DNA from: Marinomonas primoryensis
GTDB lineage: Bacteria; Pseudomonadota; Gammaproteobacteria; Pseudomonadales; Marinomonadaceae
Direction of reading: 5' to 3'
Length of the DNA stretch: 64,000 nt
Assembly (NCBI RefSeq): GCF_013372285.1
Contig: NZ_CP054301.1
Location: forward strand, 1-64,000
The notes under the pieces are model-generated. The model was not told the origin of the DNA. It did no database searches and worked only from the letters and a program-made list of their open reading frames with translations. The first letter of the stretch is position 1. Each line of letters opens with the position of its first letter. Made by a program: the position numbers and the translations under genes. Of this stretch, positions 1-11,602 are shown piece by piece.

Positions 1-1557
1 GTGTCTTTGGAGCATTGGAATCTTTGTCTGCAGCGCTTGCAGGGTGAGTTTTCCACATCCCAGTTCAACACCTGGATCCGTCCATTACAGGCTGAAATGA
101 TGCCGAATGGAGAGTTGTGCTTAAGTGCACCGAATCGTTTTGTGTTGGATTGGGTGAGTAACAAATATCAAATGCGCATAAAAGAGTTATTGTCTGAATT
201 TGCAGGTGATGATCTTGCCCCGCCTTTAAAATTGACGGTGAAAGCTCAAAACTTTGCTCAAGCAAATCAAATGTCTCCACCTCCCCCTCCCATTCCTAGT
301 GCGCCTGCTTCCAGCCCTTTAAATAATGAAGTGGCGAGAGAATCCGGCTATCGTCCTGGATTTGGACTAATGGATGACGAAGAAGGTTCGCCACCAGCGG
401 GTCTTGAATTTGAAGCCCCTTTGACACTTTCTGCAACAGGCAGAGGATTACGTGGGGAACTTGAACCTTATGAACAGGGGCAGCTACCCTTAGCAGCCCC
501 AAAACGTAAAGTTCAGGTAGAAGGTGGGATCAATCACGGTGCGAATCTGAATAATTCATTTACCTTTGATAACTTTATAGAAGGTAAATCTAACCAGCTT
601 GCTCATGCGGCCGCATTACAGGTTGCTGAAAATCCCGGTGGTGCATACAACCCTCTGTTTATTTATGGCGGCGTTGGTTTGGGTAAAACTCACTTAATGC
701 AAGCCGTGGGCACCGAGTTAATGCGTCATAATCCGAATGCCAAAGTCGTCTATTTGCATTCTGAACGTTTTGTGGCGGACATGGTAAAAGCGCTACAATT
801 GAACGCGATTAATGATTTTAAACGCTATTATCGTACCGTTGATGCGTTACTAATTGATGATATTCAGTTTTTTGCCGGAAAAGACCGAACACAAGAAGAG
901 TTTTTTCACACCTTCAATGCGCTACTAGAAGGTGGTCAGCAGATGATTCTGACCTGTGACCGCTACCCAAAAGAGATTCAAGGGCTAGAAGATCGTCTTA
1001 AGTCTCGTTTTGGCTGGGGACTAACTGTTGCCATTGAACCGCCAGAATTGGAAACGCGAGTCGCTATTTTGATGAGCAAAGCAGAAGAAAGTGGCATTAA
1101 GTTATCTTATGACTCCGCTTTCTTTATTGCTCAAAAAATACGTTCAAACGTGCGAGAATTAGAAGGCGCTTTAAAACGTGTTATTGCCAACTCACATTTT
1201 ACGGGTCGAGCAATTACACCGGATTTTGTTCGTGAGTCCTTAAAAGACCTTTTGGCCTTGCAAGATAAGCTGGTAAACATTGATAATATCCAGCGAATTG
1301 TGGCGGAATACTACAAAATTAAAATCAGCGATCTACTGTCGAAGCGTCGTAGTCGGTCCGTTGCTCGTCCTCGTCAAGTGGCGATGTCGTTAGCAAAAGA
1401 ATTAACGAATCACAGTTTGCCAGAGATTGGTGATGCATTTGGTGGACGTGATCATACGACCGCCTTGCATGCGATTCGTAAGATAAAAGAACTGCAAGAT
1501 ACGGATTCGGATATCCGTGAAGACTACAAACAATTGATGCGAATTCTGACCACCTGA
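1..1557 (+). CDS. dnaA: Chromosomal replication initiator protein DnaA
   Basis: DnaA binds DnaA boxes at oriC, opens the duplex and recruits the DnaB helicase. At 518 aa it is longer than the roughly 470 aa of many homologues because of a proline-rich, acidic linker (about residues 90-180) between the N-terminal DnaB-interaction domain and the AAA+ core. The Walker A motif GGVGLGKTH lies near residue 223, the Walker B LLIDDIQF near 283, and the DnaA signature [11 protein letters not shown] near 481. The start is GTG and is the first base of the window, the usual numbering convention for a chromosome, so the upstream region and probably oriC lie outside. dnaN follows after 32 bases. Family assignment is certain. 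Confidence 0.99.
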   Translation: MSLEHWNLCLQRLQGEFSTSQFNTWIRPLQAEMMPNGELCLSAPNRFVLDWVSNKYQMRIKELLSEFAGDDLAPPLKLTVKAQNFAQANQMSPPPPPIPSAPASSPLNNEVARESGYRPGFGLMDDEEGSPPAGLEFEAPLTLSATGRGLRGELEPYEQGQLPLAAPKRKVQVEGGINHGANLNNSFTFDNFIEGKSNQLAHAAALQVAENPGGAYNPLFIYGGVGLGKTHLMQAVGTELMRHNPNAKVVYLHSERFVADMVKALQLNAINDFKRYYRTVDALLIDDIQFFAGKDRTQEEFFHTFNALLEGGQQMILTCDRYPKEIQGLEDRLKSRFGWGLTVAIEPPELETRVAILMSKAEESGIKLSYDSAFFIAQKIRSNVRELEGALKRVIANSHFTGRAITPDFVRESLKDLLALQDKLVNIDNIQRIVAEYYKIKISDLLSKRRSRSVARPRQVAMSLAKELTNHSLPEIGDAFGGRDHTTALHAIRKIKELQDTDSDIREDYKQLMRILTT

Positions 1558-1589
1558 TGGTCTAAGACTTTGAGTTTACGAGGAAAATA

Positions 1590-2687
1590 ATGAAATTTTC
1601 AGTCGTCCGCGAGACACTTCTTAAGCCACTTCAACTAGTGGCAGGCGTTGTAGAGCGCAAGCAAACCATGCCTGTTTTGGCCAATGTTCTGCTTGAAGTT
1701 AAAGACCAAATATTAACCCTTACCGGTTCAGATTTAGAGGTAGAGTTAATTGGTCATGTACCATTAGATGAGTGCGAAGAGGGCCGTATTACCGTTCCTG
1801 CTCGTAAGCTGATGGACATTTGTAAAAGCCTACCTGACAGCGCAGTGATTGAATTTACACTGGATGAGCAAAAAGCCGTGATCCGCTCTGGCCGTTCACG
1901 CTTTAGTTTGTCTACGTTACCAGCGGATGAATTTCCAAATATTCAAGACATGCAAGGTGATTTGACGGTTTCTATTCCTCAAAACAGTGTGCGTCGTTTG
2001 ATTGATCGCACAGGCTTTGCTATGGCGAACCAAGATGTGCGTTATTACTTGAATGGCATGTTATTGGAAGTGGCTGATGGCCAGTTACGAGTTGTTTCAA
2101 CCGATGGTCATCGGTTGGCGACAGCGGTTGAAGACGCACAAGTGAGTGGCGATTTAACGCAAGTTATTGTGCCCCGTAAAGGTGTTTTGGAATTAAACCG
2201 TCTATTAAATGACACAGATGAATTGGTTGAGCTTGCTATAGGCACTAACCATATCCGTGCCAAAGTTGCAGATTATATTTTCACTTCTAAATTGGTGGAT
2301 GGAAAATTTCCTGACTACCATCGAGTTATTCCTCGTAATAATGAAAAAATCATCATCGCAGATCGTTTAGAGCTGCGTCAGGTTTTCTTACGAGCGTCGA
2401 TTTTATCAAACGAGAAATACCGTGGTGTACGCTTGATTTTGTCTAACGGTATGCTGCAAGTGTTTGCCAACAACCCAGAGCAAGAAGAAGCCGAAGAGTC
2501 CGTATTGGTTCAATACCAAGGCGATAATATGGAAGTGGGCTTCAATGTTGGCTATTTGTTGGACGTATTGGGTGTCGTCGACACACAGGAAGTACGTTTG
2601 TCACTAAACGACTCTAACAGCAGTGCTTTGATTGAAGAAGCAGACAGTCATGCCGCGCAATACGTTGTCATGCCTATGCGTTTGTAA
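1590..2687 (+). CDS. dnaN: DNA polymerase III beta subunit (sliding clamp)
   Basis: The clamp encircles DNA as a dimer and tethers polymerase III and other partners. The 365-aa length is typical of the three-domain clamp, and the C-terminus YVVMPMRL is the classic DnaN ending. The ATG is preceded by a GAGGAAAATA ribosome site. It lies 32 bases after dnaA with no terminator in between, so the two are probably co-transcribed. The 103 bases to recF hold no obvious terminator but could contain a secondary promoter. No anomalies. Confidence 0.99.
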   Translation: MKFSVVRETLLKPLQLVAGVVERKQTMPVLANVLLEVKDQILTLTGSDLEVELIGHVPLDECEEGRITVPARKLMDICKSLPDSAVIEFTLDEQKAVIRSGRSRFSLSTLPADEFPNIQDMQGDLTVSIPQNSVRRLIDRTGFAMANQDVRYYLNGMLLEVADGQLRVVSTDGHRLATAVEDAQVSGDLTQVIVPRKGVLELNRLLNDTDELVELAIGTNHIRAKVADYIFTSKLVDGKFPDYHRVIPRNNEKIIIADRLELRQVFLRASILSNEKYRGVRLILSNGMLQVFANNPEQEEAEESVLVQYQGDNMEVGFNVGYLLDVLGVVDTQEVRLSLNDSNSSALIEEADSHAAQYVVMPMRL

Positions 2688-2790
2688 ACACGGCCTAATA
2701 ATCTGTTTGATAGCAATACAACCCGTTTGGCATTTTAGAACGTTAAATAGCTAAGCGGGTCTTCCCTACCCTAAGTAAGGTTTATCTGTT

Positions 2791-3897
2791 ATGCCGCTGG
2801 TGCGTTTGGACATCTCTCATGTTCGCAACCTTTCTAGTGTGCGTTTTGAACCTTCGCCTCAAGTGAATGTGATTGTCGGTAAAAATGGCAGTGGCAAAAC
2901 CTCTGTTTTGGAAGCCATCCATCTTTTGTCTTTTGGCCGTTCCTTTCGAAGCCATAAACATAAAACCTATATCCAATACGAAAACGACGCTTGTCTCGTC
3001 TTTGCCCAGTTACATCAAAATCAAGGTAATCCTATCCCTATCGGCCTGCAACGTCATCGAGATGGCCAGATTGATGTTCGAATCCAAGGGCAACGAGCAC
3101 AATCGGTGGTAGAGCTTGCTGAACGCTTACCTGTGCAACTAATTAACCCTGATGCGTTTCGATTATTAGAAGGATCTCCGAGTATTCGACGTCAATTTAT
3201 CGACTGGGGTGCTTTTCATTTTGATAAAGGCTTCATTCATGCGTGGAGAGGCTGGCAAAAAGCATTAAAACAGCGGAATACCTTGCTCAGACGTGGTAAA
3301 ATCTCCAACAGTTTATTGGCGGCATTTGATCAGGAACTGATCCGCTTAGGTGGACAAGTGAATGAGTCCCGAAAAGCCTATGTGGAAAAACTCACACCAC
3401 ATTTCACGACCGTTTTGTCTTTGTTATCGACAGAACTGTCGGTTGATTTGCAGTTTTTTCAAGGTTGGGACGCACAGAAAAGTTTACAAATGGCGGTTGA
3501 AGCTGGGCGAGAGCGAGATATTGAGTTGGGTTACACACATACAGGCCCCCAAAGGGCGGATTTACGTGTAAAAACCGCCACGGGCGATGCGTTAGATTCG
3601 CTGTCTCGTGGTCAATTAAAGCTGGTGGTATCCGCACTTAAAATTGCTCAAGGACAACTACTGATCGATATGGGTCGCCCTCTGGTGTTTTTAGTGGATG
3701 ATTTACCAGCAGAGTTGGATGCCAATCATAGACAGAAACTCTGTCAATTATTGGAATCATTAAACAGCCAAATTTTTATTACCAGTGTTGAACCCGATAC
3801 AACGGATTTTACTTGGGCCGACACAACAGACGTTCGTCAGTTTTCTATGAGTAACGGCGAATTGTCTCTATTGAGCAAAGGTTTGCAGGAGAGTTAA
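2791..3897 (+). CDS. recF: DNA replication and repair protein RecF
   Basis: RecF is an SMC-like ATPase of the RecFOR pathway that helps load RecA at gaps. The Walker A GKNGSGKT is at about residues 30-37, the ABC-type signature LSRGQLK near 271, and the Walker B VFLVDDLPAELD near 306, in a 368-aa protein of normal length. The start ATG follows AAGG with a 10-base gap. Its TAA is immediately followed by the gyrB ATG (zero spacing), and the gyrB ribosome site lies within the recF 3' end, implying translational coupling. The order dnaA-dnaN-recF-gyrB is the ancestral one. Confidence 0.98.
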   Translation: MPLVRLDISHVRNLSSVRFEPSPQVNVIVGKNGSGKTSVLEAIHLLSFGRSFRSHKHKTYIQYENDACLVFAQLHQNQGNPIPIGLQRHRDGQIDVRIQGQRAQSVVELAERLPVQLINPDAFRLLEGSPSIRRQFIDWGAFHFDKGFIHAWRGWQKALKQRNTLLRRGKISNSLLAAFDQELIRLGGQVNESRKAYVEKLTPHFTTVLSLLSTELSVDLQFFQGWDAQKSLQMAVEAGRERDIELGYTHTGPQRADLRVKTATGDALDSLSRGQLKLVVSALKIAQGQLLIDMGRPLVFLVDDLPAELDANHRQKLCQLLESLNSQIFITSVEPDTTDFTWADTTDVRQFSMSNGELSLLSKGLQES

Positions 3898-6321
<2,424 letters not shown>

Positions 6322-6344
6322 AGCCTGAATAGTAAAATGCTTTC

Positions 6345-6381
6345 AAAAAACGGTTAGAGCGAAAGCTCTAACCGTTTTTTT
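6345..6381 (+). terminator. Rho-independent terminator of the dnaA-gyrB operon
   Basis: A perfect 10-bp stem (CGGTTAGAGC / GCTCTAACCG) with a GAAA tetraloop, flanked by A6 on the left and T7 on the right. It sits 24 bases after the gyrB stop. The A-run makes it potentially active on both strands. Confidence 0.93.
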
Positions 6382-6500
6382 ATGGGTTCTTGCCAAATTT
6401 TGATAAACCACCTTCCTTGCTTGTCTAACGTGATAACGATGGCATTGGCGTAGCCTAATCTAACGCCTTTATTATGACCTTAAACCATAGTTTTAAAATA

Positions 6501-6532
6501 AGTAAAGCCGCTCGAAAGCGGCTTTACTTTAT
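6501..6532 (-). terminator. Terminator of the puuB-puuC unit
   Basis: A perfect 12-bp stem (AGTAAAGCCGCT / AGCGGCTTTACT) with a CGAA loop, located 26 bases beyond the stop of the minus-strand oxidase gene. Read on the minus strand it is followed by a TTATTTT tail. Confidence 0.85.
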
Positions 6533-6557
6533 GTTGATACGTTATTGAGGATAAGAA

Positions 6558-7841
6558 TTAAATGCCCAGTTTATCTCGTATATTGTAGTACACCGCACCA
6601 ACTGCTGTGTAAGGAATACGGAGCATTCGTCCACCAGGGAATTGATATTGTGGCATGCTGGCGAATACATCAAAGCGTTCTGTATCACCGTCAATCGCAT
6701 CGGATAGAATTTCTCCCATCAAATGGGAATTGGTCACACCGTGGCCTGAATAGCCTTGGGCGTAGTAGAGGTTATCGCCAATCTTACCAACTTGTGGCAT
6801 ACGCATCATGGTCAGAAGAAAGTTTCCTGTCCATGCAAAGTCGATTTTCACGTTTTGAAGAATCGGGTAGGTTTTGAGCATTTTCGGTACGATAATGGAT
6901 TCAATTTTGCCTGGATCACGAGCACCATACGTTGTCCCGCCCCCATAAATTAGCCGACCGTCTCCTGAGAGACGATAATAATCTAATAAGTAGTTACAGT
7001 CTTCGACACAATGTCCAGTTGGTAACAGTTTCTTTTGGATGTCTTCAGGTAAAGGTTCGGTGGCGATGACTTGGGTGCCACAAGGCATGGCTTTTTTCTC
7101 TACCTCTGGAAGTAAACCAAACATATAAGCATTACCAGCGACAACAATGGTGTCTGCAACAACAACGCCTTGTTTGGTCACGACTCTGCCAGGTTTTCCT
7201 TGTTCGAGACGAATGACTTCGGAGTCTTCAAAGATTTGACCACCGAGTTCTTCAAAGGCTTTTGCTTGGCCTAGTACAAGGTTCAATGGCTGAATGTGCC
7301 CACCCTTTCGATCTAACAAGCCACCTGCGTAACGATCTGATCCGATGTGGTCTTGAATCGATGATGCAGAGAGCAATTCCAACTCATTATGGCCGTGAGA
7401 TTCCCATAACGCTTTTTTGGCTTTAAGGTCTTCAAATTGTTTTGGGTTACACGCTGCGAAGAGATTGCCATGCTTTAGATCACAATCGATATTGTATTTT
7501 TTGATACGATGACGAATCAATTCAGAGCCAGCAAATGCCATCTTTGCCATTTTTTGACCAATATCTTCGCCATAGCTTTTGAAGATGTAGTCGATGTCAC
7601 GGTTGAAGCTGTTAACGATCTGACCACCATTTCGACCAGACGCACCGAACCCGATGCGGCTGCCTTCGACGACTATTACCCGCTTGCCTTTTTCGGCTAG
7701 GCTTAATGCGGTTGAGATACCGGTGAACCCTGCGCCGACGACACAGACGTCGCAACGATGTTCGCCAGTCAGCTGAGGACGAATGGCTTTGTCATTAGCA
7801 GAGGCCGCGTAATACGAATTTGCATGATTAGGAGATGACAT
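6558..7841 (-). CDS. puuB: FAD-dependent gamma-glutamylputrescine oxidase-like protein
   Basis: A 427-aa DAO-family flavoenzyme. The N-terminal dinucleotide-binding motif GAGFTG is at residues 36-41, followed by an acidic residue ending the second beta strand (VVVEGS) and the GASGRNGGQ motif typical of PuuB/YgaF-like oxidases. PuuB oxidises gamma-glutamylputrescine to gamma-glutamyl-aminobutyraldehyde with release of ammonia and H2O2. The gene starts 12 bases after the puuC-like stop with a GAGGTTATCT ribosome site, so the pair is an operon catalysing consecutive steps. A second paralogue lies at 14394. Exact substrate is inferred from context; other amine or amino acid oxidases of this family remain possible. 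Confidence 0.82.
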   Translation of the reverse strand: MSSPNHANSYYAASANDKAIRPQLTGEHRCDVCVVGAGFTGISTALSLAEKGKRVIVVEGSRIGFGASGRNGGQIVNSFNRDIDYIFKSYGEDIGQKMAKMAFAGSELIRHRIKKYNIDCDLKHGNLFAACNPKQFEDLKAKKALWESHGHNELELLSASSIQDHIGSDRYAGGLLDRKGGHIQPLNLVLGQAKAFEELGGQIFEDSEVIRLEQGKPGRVVTKQGVVVADTIVVAGNAYMFGLLPEVEKKAMPCGTQVIATEPLPEDIQKKLLPTGHCVEDCNYLLDYYRLSGDGRLIYGGGTTYGARDPGKIESIIVPKMLKTYPILQNVKIDFAWTGNFLLTMMRMPQVGKIGDNLYYAQGYSGHGVTNSHLMGEILSDAIDGDTERFDVFASMPQYQFPGGRMLRIPYTAVGAVYYNIRDKLGI

Positions 7842-7853
7842 AGATAACCTCTG

Positions 7854-9344
7854 TTATTTTAAGCTAATCCAAGTGTTTTTAATTTCGGTGTATTTTTCCA
7901 GTGCATGCCAAGACTTATCGCGGCCATTACCAGACGCTTTAACGCCACCAAATGGTACCGTAGTGTCGCCATCACCCCATGTATTAACCCACACCATGCC
8001 GGACTCTAATAGACGACTCACGCGGTGCGCTCGTGCTAAATCATTGGTCCATATTGATGCACCTAAACCGTACTTTGAATCATTTGCTAATTCGATGGCT
8101 TCGTCTTCAGTGTCAAACGTCATTACCGCTAACACTGGACCGAAGATTTCTTCGCGAACGAATTCCATCTCGTGGCTGGCGTCCGTAAAGATGGTCGGTT
8201 TAGCATAGAAGCCTTGGCCTTTCTGATAATCAGGAATTCCCCCGAACGTAAGCGTAGCGCCGTCTGCGATCGCACTTTTTATAAAGCGTGTCACGGTATC
8301 AAGCTGAGCTTTGTCGACCATGGGCCCCATTTTTGTTGCAGGGTCTAACGGATCGCCCGGCACGTAGGCTTTTGCTGCGTCGAGCAGCGCAACCATGAAT
8401 TCGTCTTTGATACTGCGATGAATATACAAGCGGGAGCAAGCAATACATACTTCCCCTTGGTTAGTGAAGATAGCTGACGCAGCGCCTTTTGCCGCCGCTG
8501 GGATGTCTTTACAGTCATCAAAAACGATGCATGGTGATTTCCCACCTGCTTCGAGCCAAACCCGTTTCATATTGGATTGACCTGCGTATTGCATTAACAT
8601 TCCAGCGACACGGCTTGAACCTGTAAAGGCCAAGGTGCCGATATCATGGTGCAGCGCAAGAGATTTCCCCGCGGTATGACCAAAGCCTGGGAGGACGTTG
8701 AATACACCGTTTGGAACCCCTGCTTGGGTTGCTAACTCGGCAATTCTTAGCGCGCTCAAAGGGGACTTTTCAGAGGGTTTTAAGATCACACTGTTACCGG
8801 CTGCTAGGGCTGGCGCGATTTTCCACATTACCATCATTAGAGGGTAATTCCACGGTGTAATGATTGCCACTACGCCTAGTGGCTCACGGCTAATGAGAGC
8901 TAAATGGTCAGGATTAGTTGGCGCAATTTCACCATATAGTTTATCGATGCACTCTGCTGACCAACGTAAACTGTCAATCGAGTCTGGCACGTCTATATTG
9001 ACCATCTCGGAAATAGACTTGCCCATATCTAAGGTATCGATTAGGGCTAGTTCATCTTGGTTTTCTTCTAGCAAGTCTGCCCATTTTTGTAGGATACGTT
9101 TGCGTTTGTTTGGGGGCATGTTTGACCATACACCACTCTTAAAAGCGTTTTTTGCGGCTGCAGTGGCAAGGTTTACATCCGCTTCATCACAACTGGATAC
9201 TTTAACCAGCAAAGACTCATCTGTCGGGTTGATGCAATCAAACGTTTCACCGCTTTGAGCTGGCGTAAAAACACCATTAATGTAAGCGTTGGAGTGCAGG
9301 CCAATAGTGTTTCGAAGGGCTTGCCATTCTTGATAGGTTTTCAT
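7854..9344 (-). CDS. puuC: Gamma-glutamyl-gamma-aminobutyraldehyde dehydrogenase (PuuC type)
   Basis: A 496-aa NAD(P)-dependent aldehyde dehydrogenase. The general base sits in LEAGGKSP (about E265) and the nucleophile in GEVCIACSR (about C299), with the C-terminal block VPFGGVKASGNGRDKS, which strongly resembles E. coli PuuC including the ending ALEKYTEIKNTWISL. It would oxidise gamma-glutamyl-aminobutyraldehyde to gamma-glutamyl-GABA. ATG is preceded by AAGGA with 8 bases spacing. It is the promoter-proximal gene of the puuC-puuB unit and divergent from the aguB-aguA unit, with a shared 214-bp control region containing a palindromic operator candidate. Confidence 0.88.
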   Translation of the reverse strand: MKTYQEWQALRNTIGLHSNAYINGVFTPAQSGETFDCINPTDESLLVKVSSCDEADVNLATAAAKNAFKSGVWSNMPPNKRKRILQKWADLLEENQDELALIDTLDMGKSISEMVNIDVPDSIDSLRWSAECIDKLYGEIAPTNPDHLALISREPLGVVAIITPWNYPLMMVMWKIAPALAAGNSVILKPSEKSPLSALRIAELATQAGVPNGVFNVLPGFGHTAGKSLALHHDIGTLAFTGSSRVAGMLMQYAGQSNMKRVWLEAGGKSPCIVFDDCKDIPAAAKGAASAIFTNQGEVCIACSRLYIHRSIKDEFMVALLDAAKAYVPGDPLDPATKMGPMVDKAQLDTVTRFIKSAIADGATLTFGGIPDYQKGQGFYAKPTIFTDASHEMEFVREEIFGPVLAVMTFDTEDEAIELANDSKYGLGASIWTNDLARAHRVSRLLESGMVWVNTWGDGDTTVPFGGVKASGNGRDKSWHALEKYTEIKNTWISLK

Positions 9345-9433
9345 ACGTAATTCCTTTCTTTGTCGTTGAACAAAAAACGCTTAATGAGTGGCTATGAATC
9401 TAAATTAACTGAATACCGCCCTTTCACACCATA

Positions 9434-9453
9434 TCCCCGTGGGGGTATATCGT
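9434..9453. promoter_or_regulatory. Candidate operator shared by polyamine promoters (site 1)
   Basis: An imperfect palindrome, TATCCCCGTGGGGGTATATC, lies in the middle of the divergent puuC/aguB intergenic region. A copy matching 16 of 20 positions in reverse orientation lies at 17669-17688, upstream of the second glutamine-synthetase-like gene. The LuxR-type regulator encoded at 16462-17280 is the natural candidate to bind it. Function is inferred only. Confidence 0.5.
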
Positions 9454-9558
9454 AATTTTCCGAATTCTCTAATATGACCTAATTCGCTCAAGAACATCGT
9501 TTAGCTCGATAAAACAATGAAAATACCTTAATAAAATGTCGCTTGGAGAACTCTGCCT

Positions 9559-10434
9559 ATGTCAAAGATAACCGTTGCCGCCACGCAAATGCATTGCACG
9601 TGGAATCAGAAAGATAACGTCGATCGTGCTGAAAAGCTAATACGTTTGGCGGCAGCAAAAGGCGCTCAAATTATTCTTATTCAGGAATTGTTTGAAACGC
9701 CATATTTTTGCATTGAAATTCACGAGCCTTATCATAATCTGGCCACAAGGCTAGAAGAAAACGTGGCTTTTAAACGTTTTCAAGAACTGGCTGCAGAACT
9801 CAAGGTTGTTTTGCCATTTAGTTGGTTTGAGAAAGCTGGACAAGTGCGTTTTAACTCACTGGCAATGATTGATGCTGGCGGCGAATTACTTGGCGTCTAT
9901 CGAAAAACACACATTCCAGACAGCGATGGCTATCTTGAAAAATATTACTTTAGCCCCGGAGATACGGGTTTTAAAGTGTGGAATACTCGATTTGGTTGTA
10001 TTGGTGTGGGTATTTGCTGGGATCAATGGTTTCCAGAAACAGCACGTGCCATGGCATTAATGGGTGCTGATTTGCTGCTTTTTCCAACAGCAATTGGGTC
10101 TGAACCTAGCCAATCTGATCTCGATAGCATGCCTCATTGGACCAATACGATGCGTGGCCACGCAGCAGCGAATCAAACACCAGTCATTGCTTCTAATCGT
10201 ATTGGTACTGAACAGGCTGAACATCGTGATTTAGCGCTAACATTTTATGGCTCGTCATTTATTTGTGACGAGCGTGGTGAGCTCATCGAACAAGCAGATC
10301 GTGACAGTGAATGTATCCTTGTGCATACGTTCGATTTGGAGAAAGTTCGCACCCAGCGTAAAGCATGGGGGCTTTTCCGTGACCGTCGCCCCGAGCATTA
10401 TGACGTCATCAAAACCCTCGATGGCCAAATTTAA
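9559..10434 (+). CDS. aguB: N-carbamoylputrescine amidase
   Basis: A 291-aa nitrilase-superfamily hydrolase. The catalytic triad is visible as E43 (QELFETPYF), K116 (YRKTHIPD) and C153 (GICWDQWFPE); the ELFETPYFC and DQWFPETAR segments are those of AguB. It converts N-carbamoylputrescine to putrescine, CO2 and ammonia. The start ATG follows a GGAG site (CTTGGAGAACTCTGCCT). The agmatine deiminase gene follows after 11 bases, so both steps of the agmatine-to-putrescine route are co-transcribed. Length and motifs are normal. Confidence 0.95.
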   Translation: MSKITVAATQMHCTWNQKDNVDRAEKLIRLAAAKGAQIILIQELFETPYFCIEIHEPYHNLATRLEENVAFKRFQELAAELKVVLPFSWFEKAGQVRFNSLAMIDAGGELLGVYRKTHIPDSDGYLEKYYFSPGDTGFKVWNTRFGCIGVGICWDQWFPETARAMALMGADLLLFPTAIGSEPSQSDLDSMPHWTNTMRGHAAANQTPVIASNRIGTEQAEHRDLALTFYGSSFICDERGELIEQADRDSECILVHTFDLEKVRTQRKAWGLFRDRRPEHYDVIKTLDGQI

Positions 10435-10445
10435 TAGGAGATATC

Positions 10446-11522
10446 ATGTTAACCACGCCAAAAGCAGATCATTTCTGGATGCCCGGCGAACATAGTCCAC
10501 AGAGTACTGTATGGCTAGCATGGCCGACGCGCCCTGATAATTGGCGCGATAATGGCTTGCCAGCACAAGCGGCGTTTATACATTTTATTGAACGCTTAAG
10601 TGGATATGTCACCGTAAAAGTAGCGGTTTTGCCTGAATTCGAAGCGCAAGCTCAAAGTATGTTGCCCTGTACTACTCAGCTTTTTCCTATGGCCTACAAT
10701 GACGCTTGGATGAGGGACATTGGCCCAACGATGCTTATTAATGAAGCGGGAGTTAAACGTGCTGTAAATTGGAAGTTTAATGCTTGGGGTGGTGAACTGG
10801 ATGGTTTGTATGACGATTGGTCAAATGATCAGCTGGTTGCTGCTAACGTCGCCTCGCAAGAAGGTGTAGAACGCTATGATGCTTCTCTATTTCTTGAAGG
10901 TGGTTCCATTCATTGTGATGGTGAGGGGACACTTTATACTACTGAAGAGTGTTTGTTACATCCGAGTCGTAATCCTGATTTAAGTCGAGAAGACATTGAA
11001 GCGCAGCTTAAAGAATATTTGTCTATTGATACCATTATCTGGTTGCCTCTAGGGTTATTCAATGATGAAACCAATGGACATATCGACAACATCTTGCATG
11101 TTATTCGCCCTGGCGAAGTGTTACTGACAGTCTGCTATGATAAAAAAGACCCTCAATACGCCATCAGCCAGCAGGCATTAGAAATATTGTCTAACGCGCG
11201 TGATGCCCGTGGTCGTAACATTATTGTGCATGAGTTGCCTATGCCTGGGCCGCTATTTATGACGGAAGAGGAAGCTTCAGGATTAGTACAGCCAGACCGT
11301 ATGCAGCGCGTAACGAATGATCGTTTGGCAGGCTCTTATGCGAATTGTTTAATTTGTAATGGCGCCGTGTTTTATCCATTATTAGATGAAAAAAACGACA
11401 TAATCGCCCATGGTGTCTTACAGACGGCTTTTCCTAACCACGTACTTATAGGCATTCCAGCGCGTGATATTTTGTTAGGGGGTGGTAATTTGCACTGTAT
11501 TACACAACAAATTCCTGCTTAG
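10446..11522 (+). CDS. aguA: Agmatine deiminase
   Basis: A 358-aa guanidine-modifying (PPAD-fold) enzyme that hydrolyses agmatine to N-carbamoylputrescine and ammonia. Diagnostic segments are the early DNWRDNGLPAQ, NDAWMRDIGPT, the histidine motif NDETNGHIDN, and the C-terminal GGGNLHCITQQ carrying the nucleophile at C351. An AGGAG site lies 5 bases before ATG. It is the last gene of the aguB-aguA pair and ends just before a bidirectional terminator shared with the convergent PotF-like gene. No anomalies. Confidence 0.96.
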   Translation: MLTTPKADHFWMPGEHSPQSTVWLAWPTRPDNWRDNGLPAQAAFIHFIERLSGYVTVKVAVLPEFEAQAQSMLPCTTQLFPMAYNDAWMRDIGPTMLINEAGVKRAVNWKFNAWGGELDGLYDDWSNDQLVAANVASQEGVERYDASLFLEGGSIHCDGEGTLYTTEECLLHPSRNPDLSREDIEAQLKEYLSIDTIIWLPLGLFNDETNGHIDNILHVIRPGEVLLTVCYDKKDPQYAISQQALEILSNARDARGRNIIVHELPMPGPLFMTEEEASGLVQPDRMQRVTNDRLAGSYANCLICNGAVFYPLLDEKNDIIAHGVLQTAFPNHVLIGIPARDILLGGGNLHCITQQIPA

Positions 11523-11542
11523 TTTTCTTGTTAAGTATCTGA

Positions 11543-11576
11543 AAAAAATGCCTAGCAATCGCTAGGCATTTTTTAT
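11543..11576. terminator. Bidirectional terminator between aguA and the orphan potF
   Basis: A perfect 14-bp stem including A/T flanks (AAAAAATGCCTAGC / GCTAGGCATTTTTT) with an AATC loop, placed between convergent genes, with U-runs available on either strand. Confidence 0.92.
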
Positions 11577-11602
11577 GTTTCTATAAGGACGGCTAAGTTA
11601 GA

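Noticed and set aside
2688..2790. Possible oriC/DnaA boxes between dnaN and recF
   Set aside because: No TTATCCACA-like box seen; the origin is probably upstream of dnaA and outside the window.
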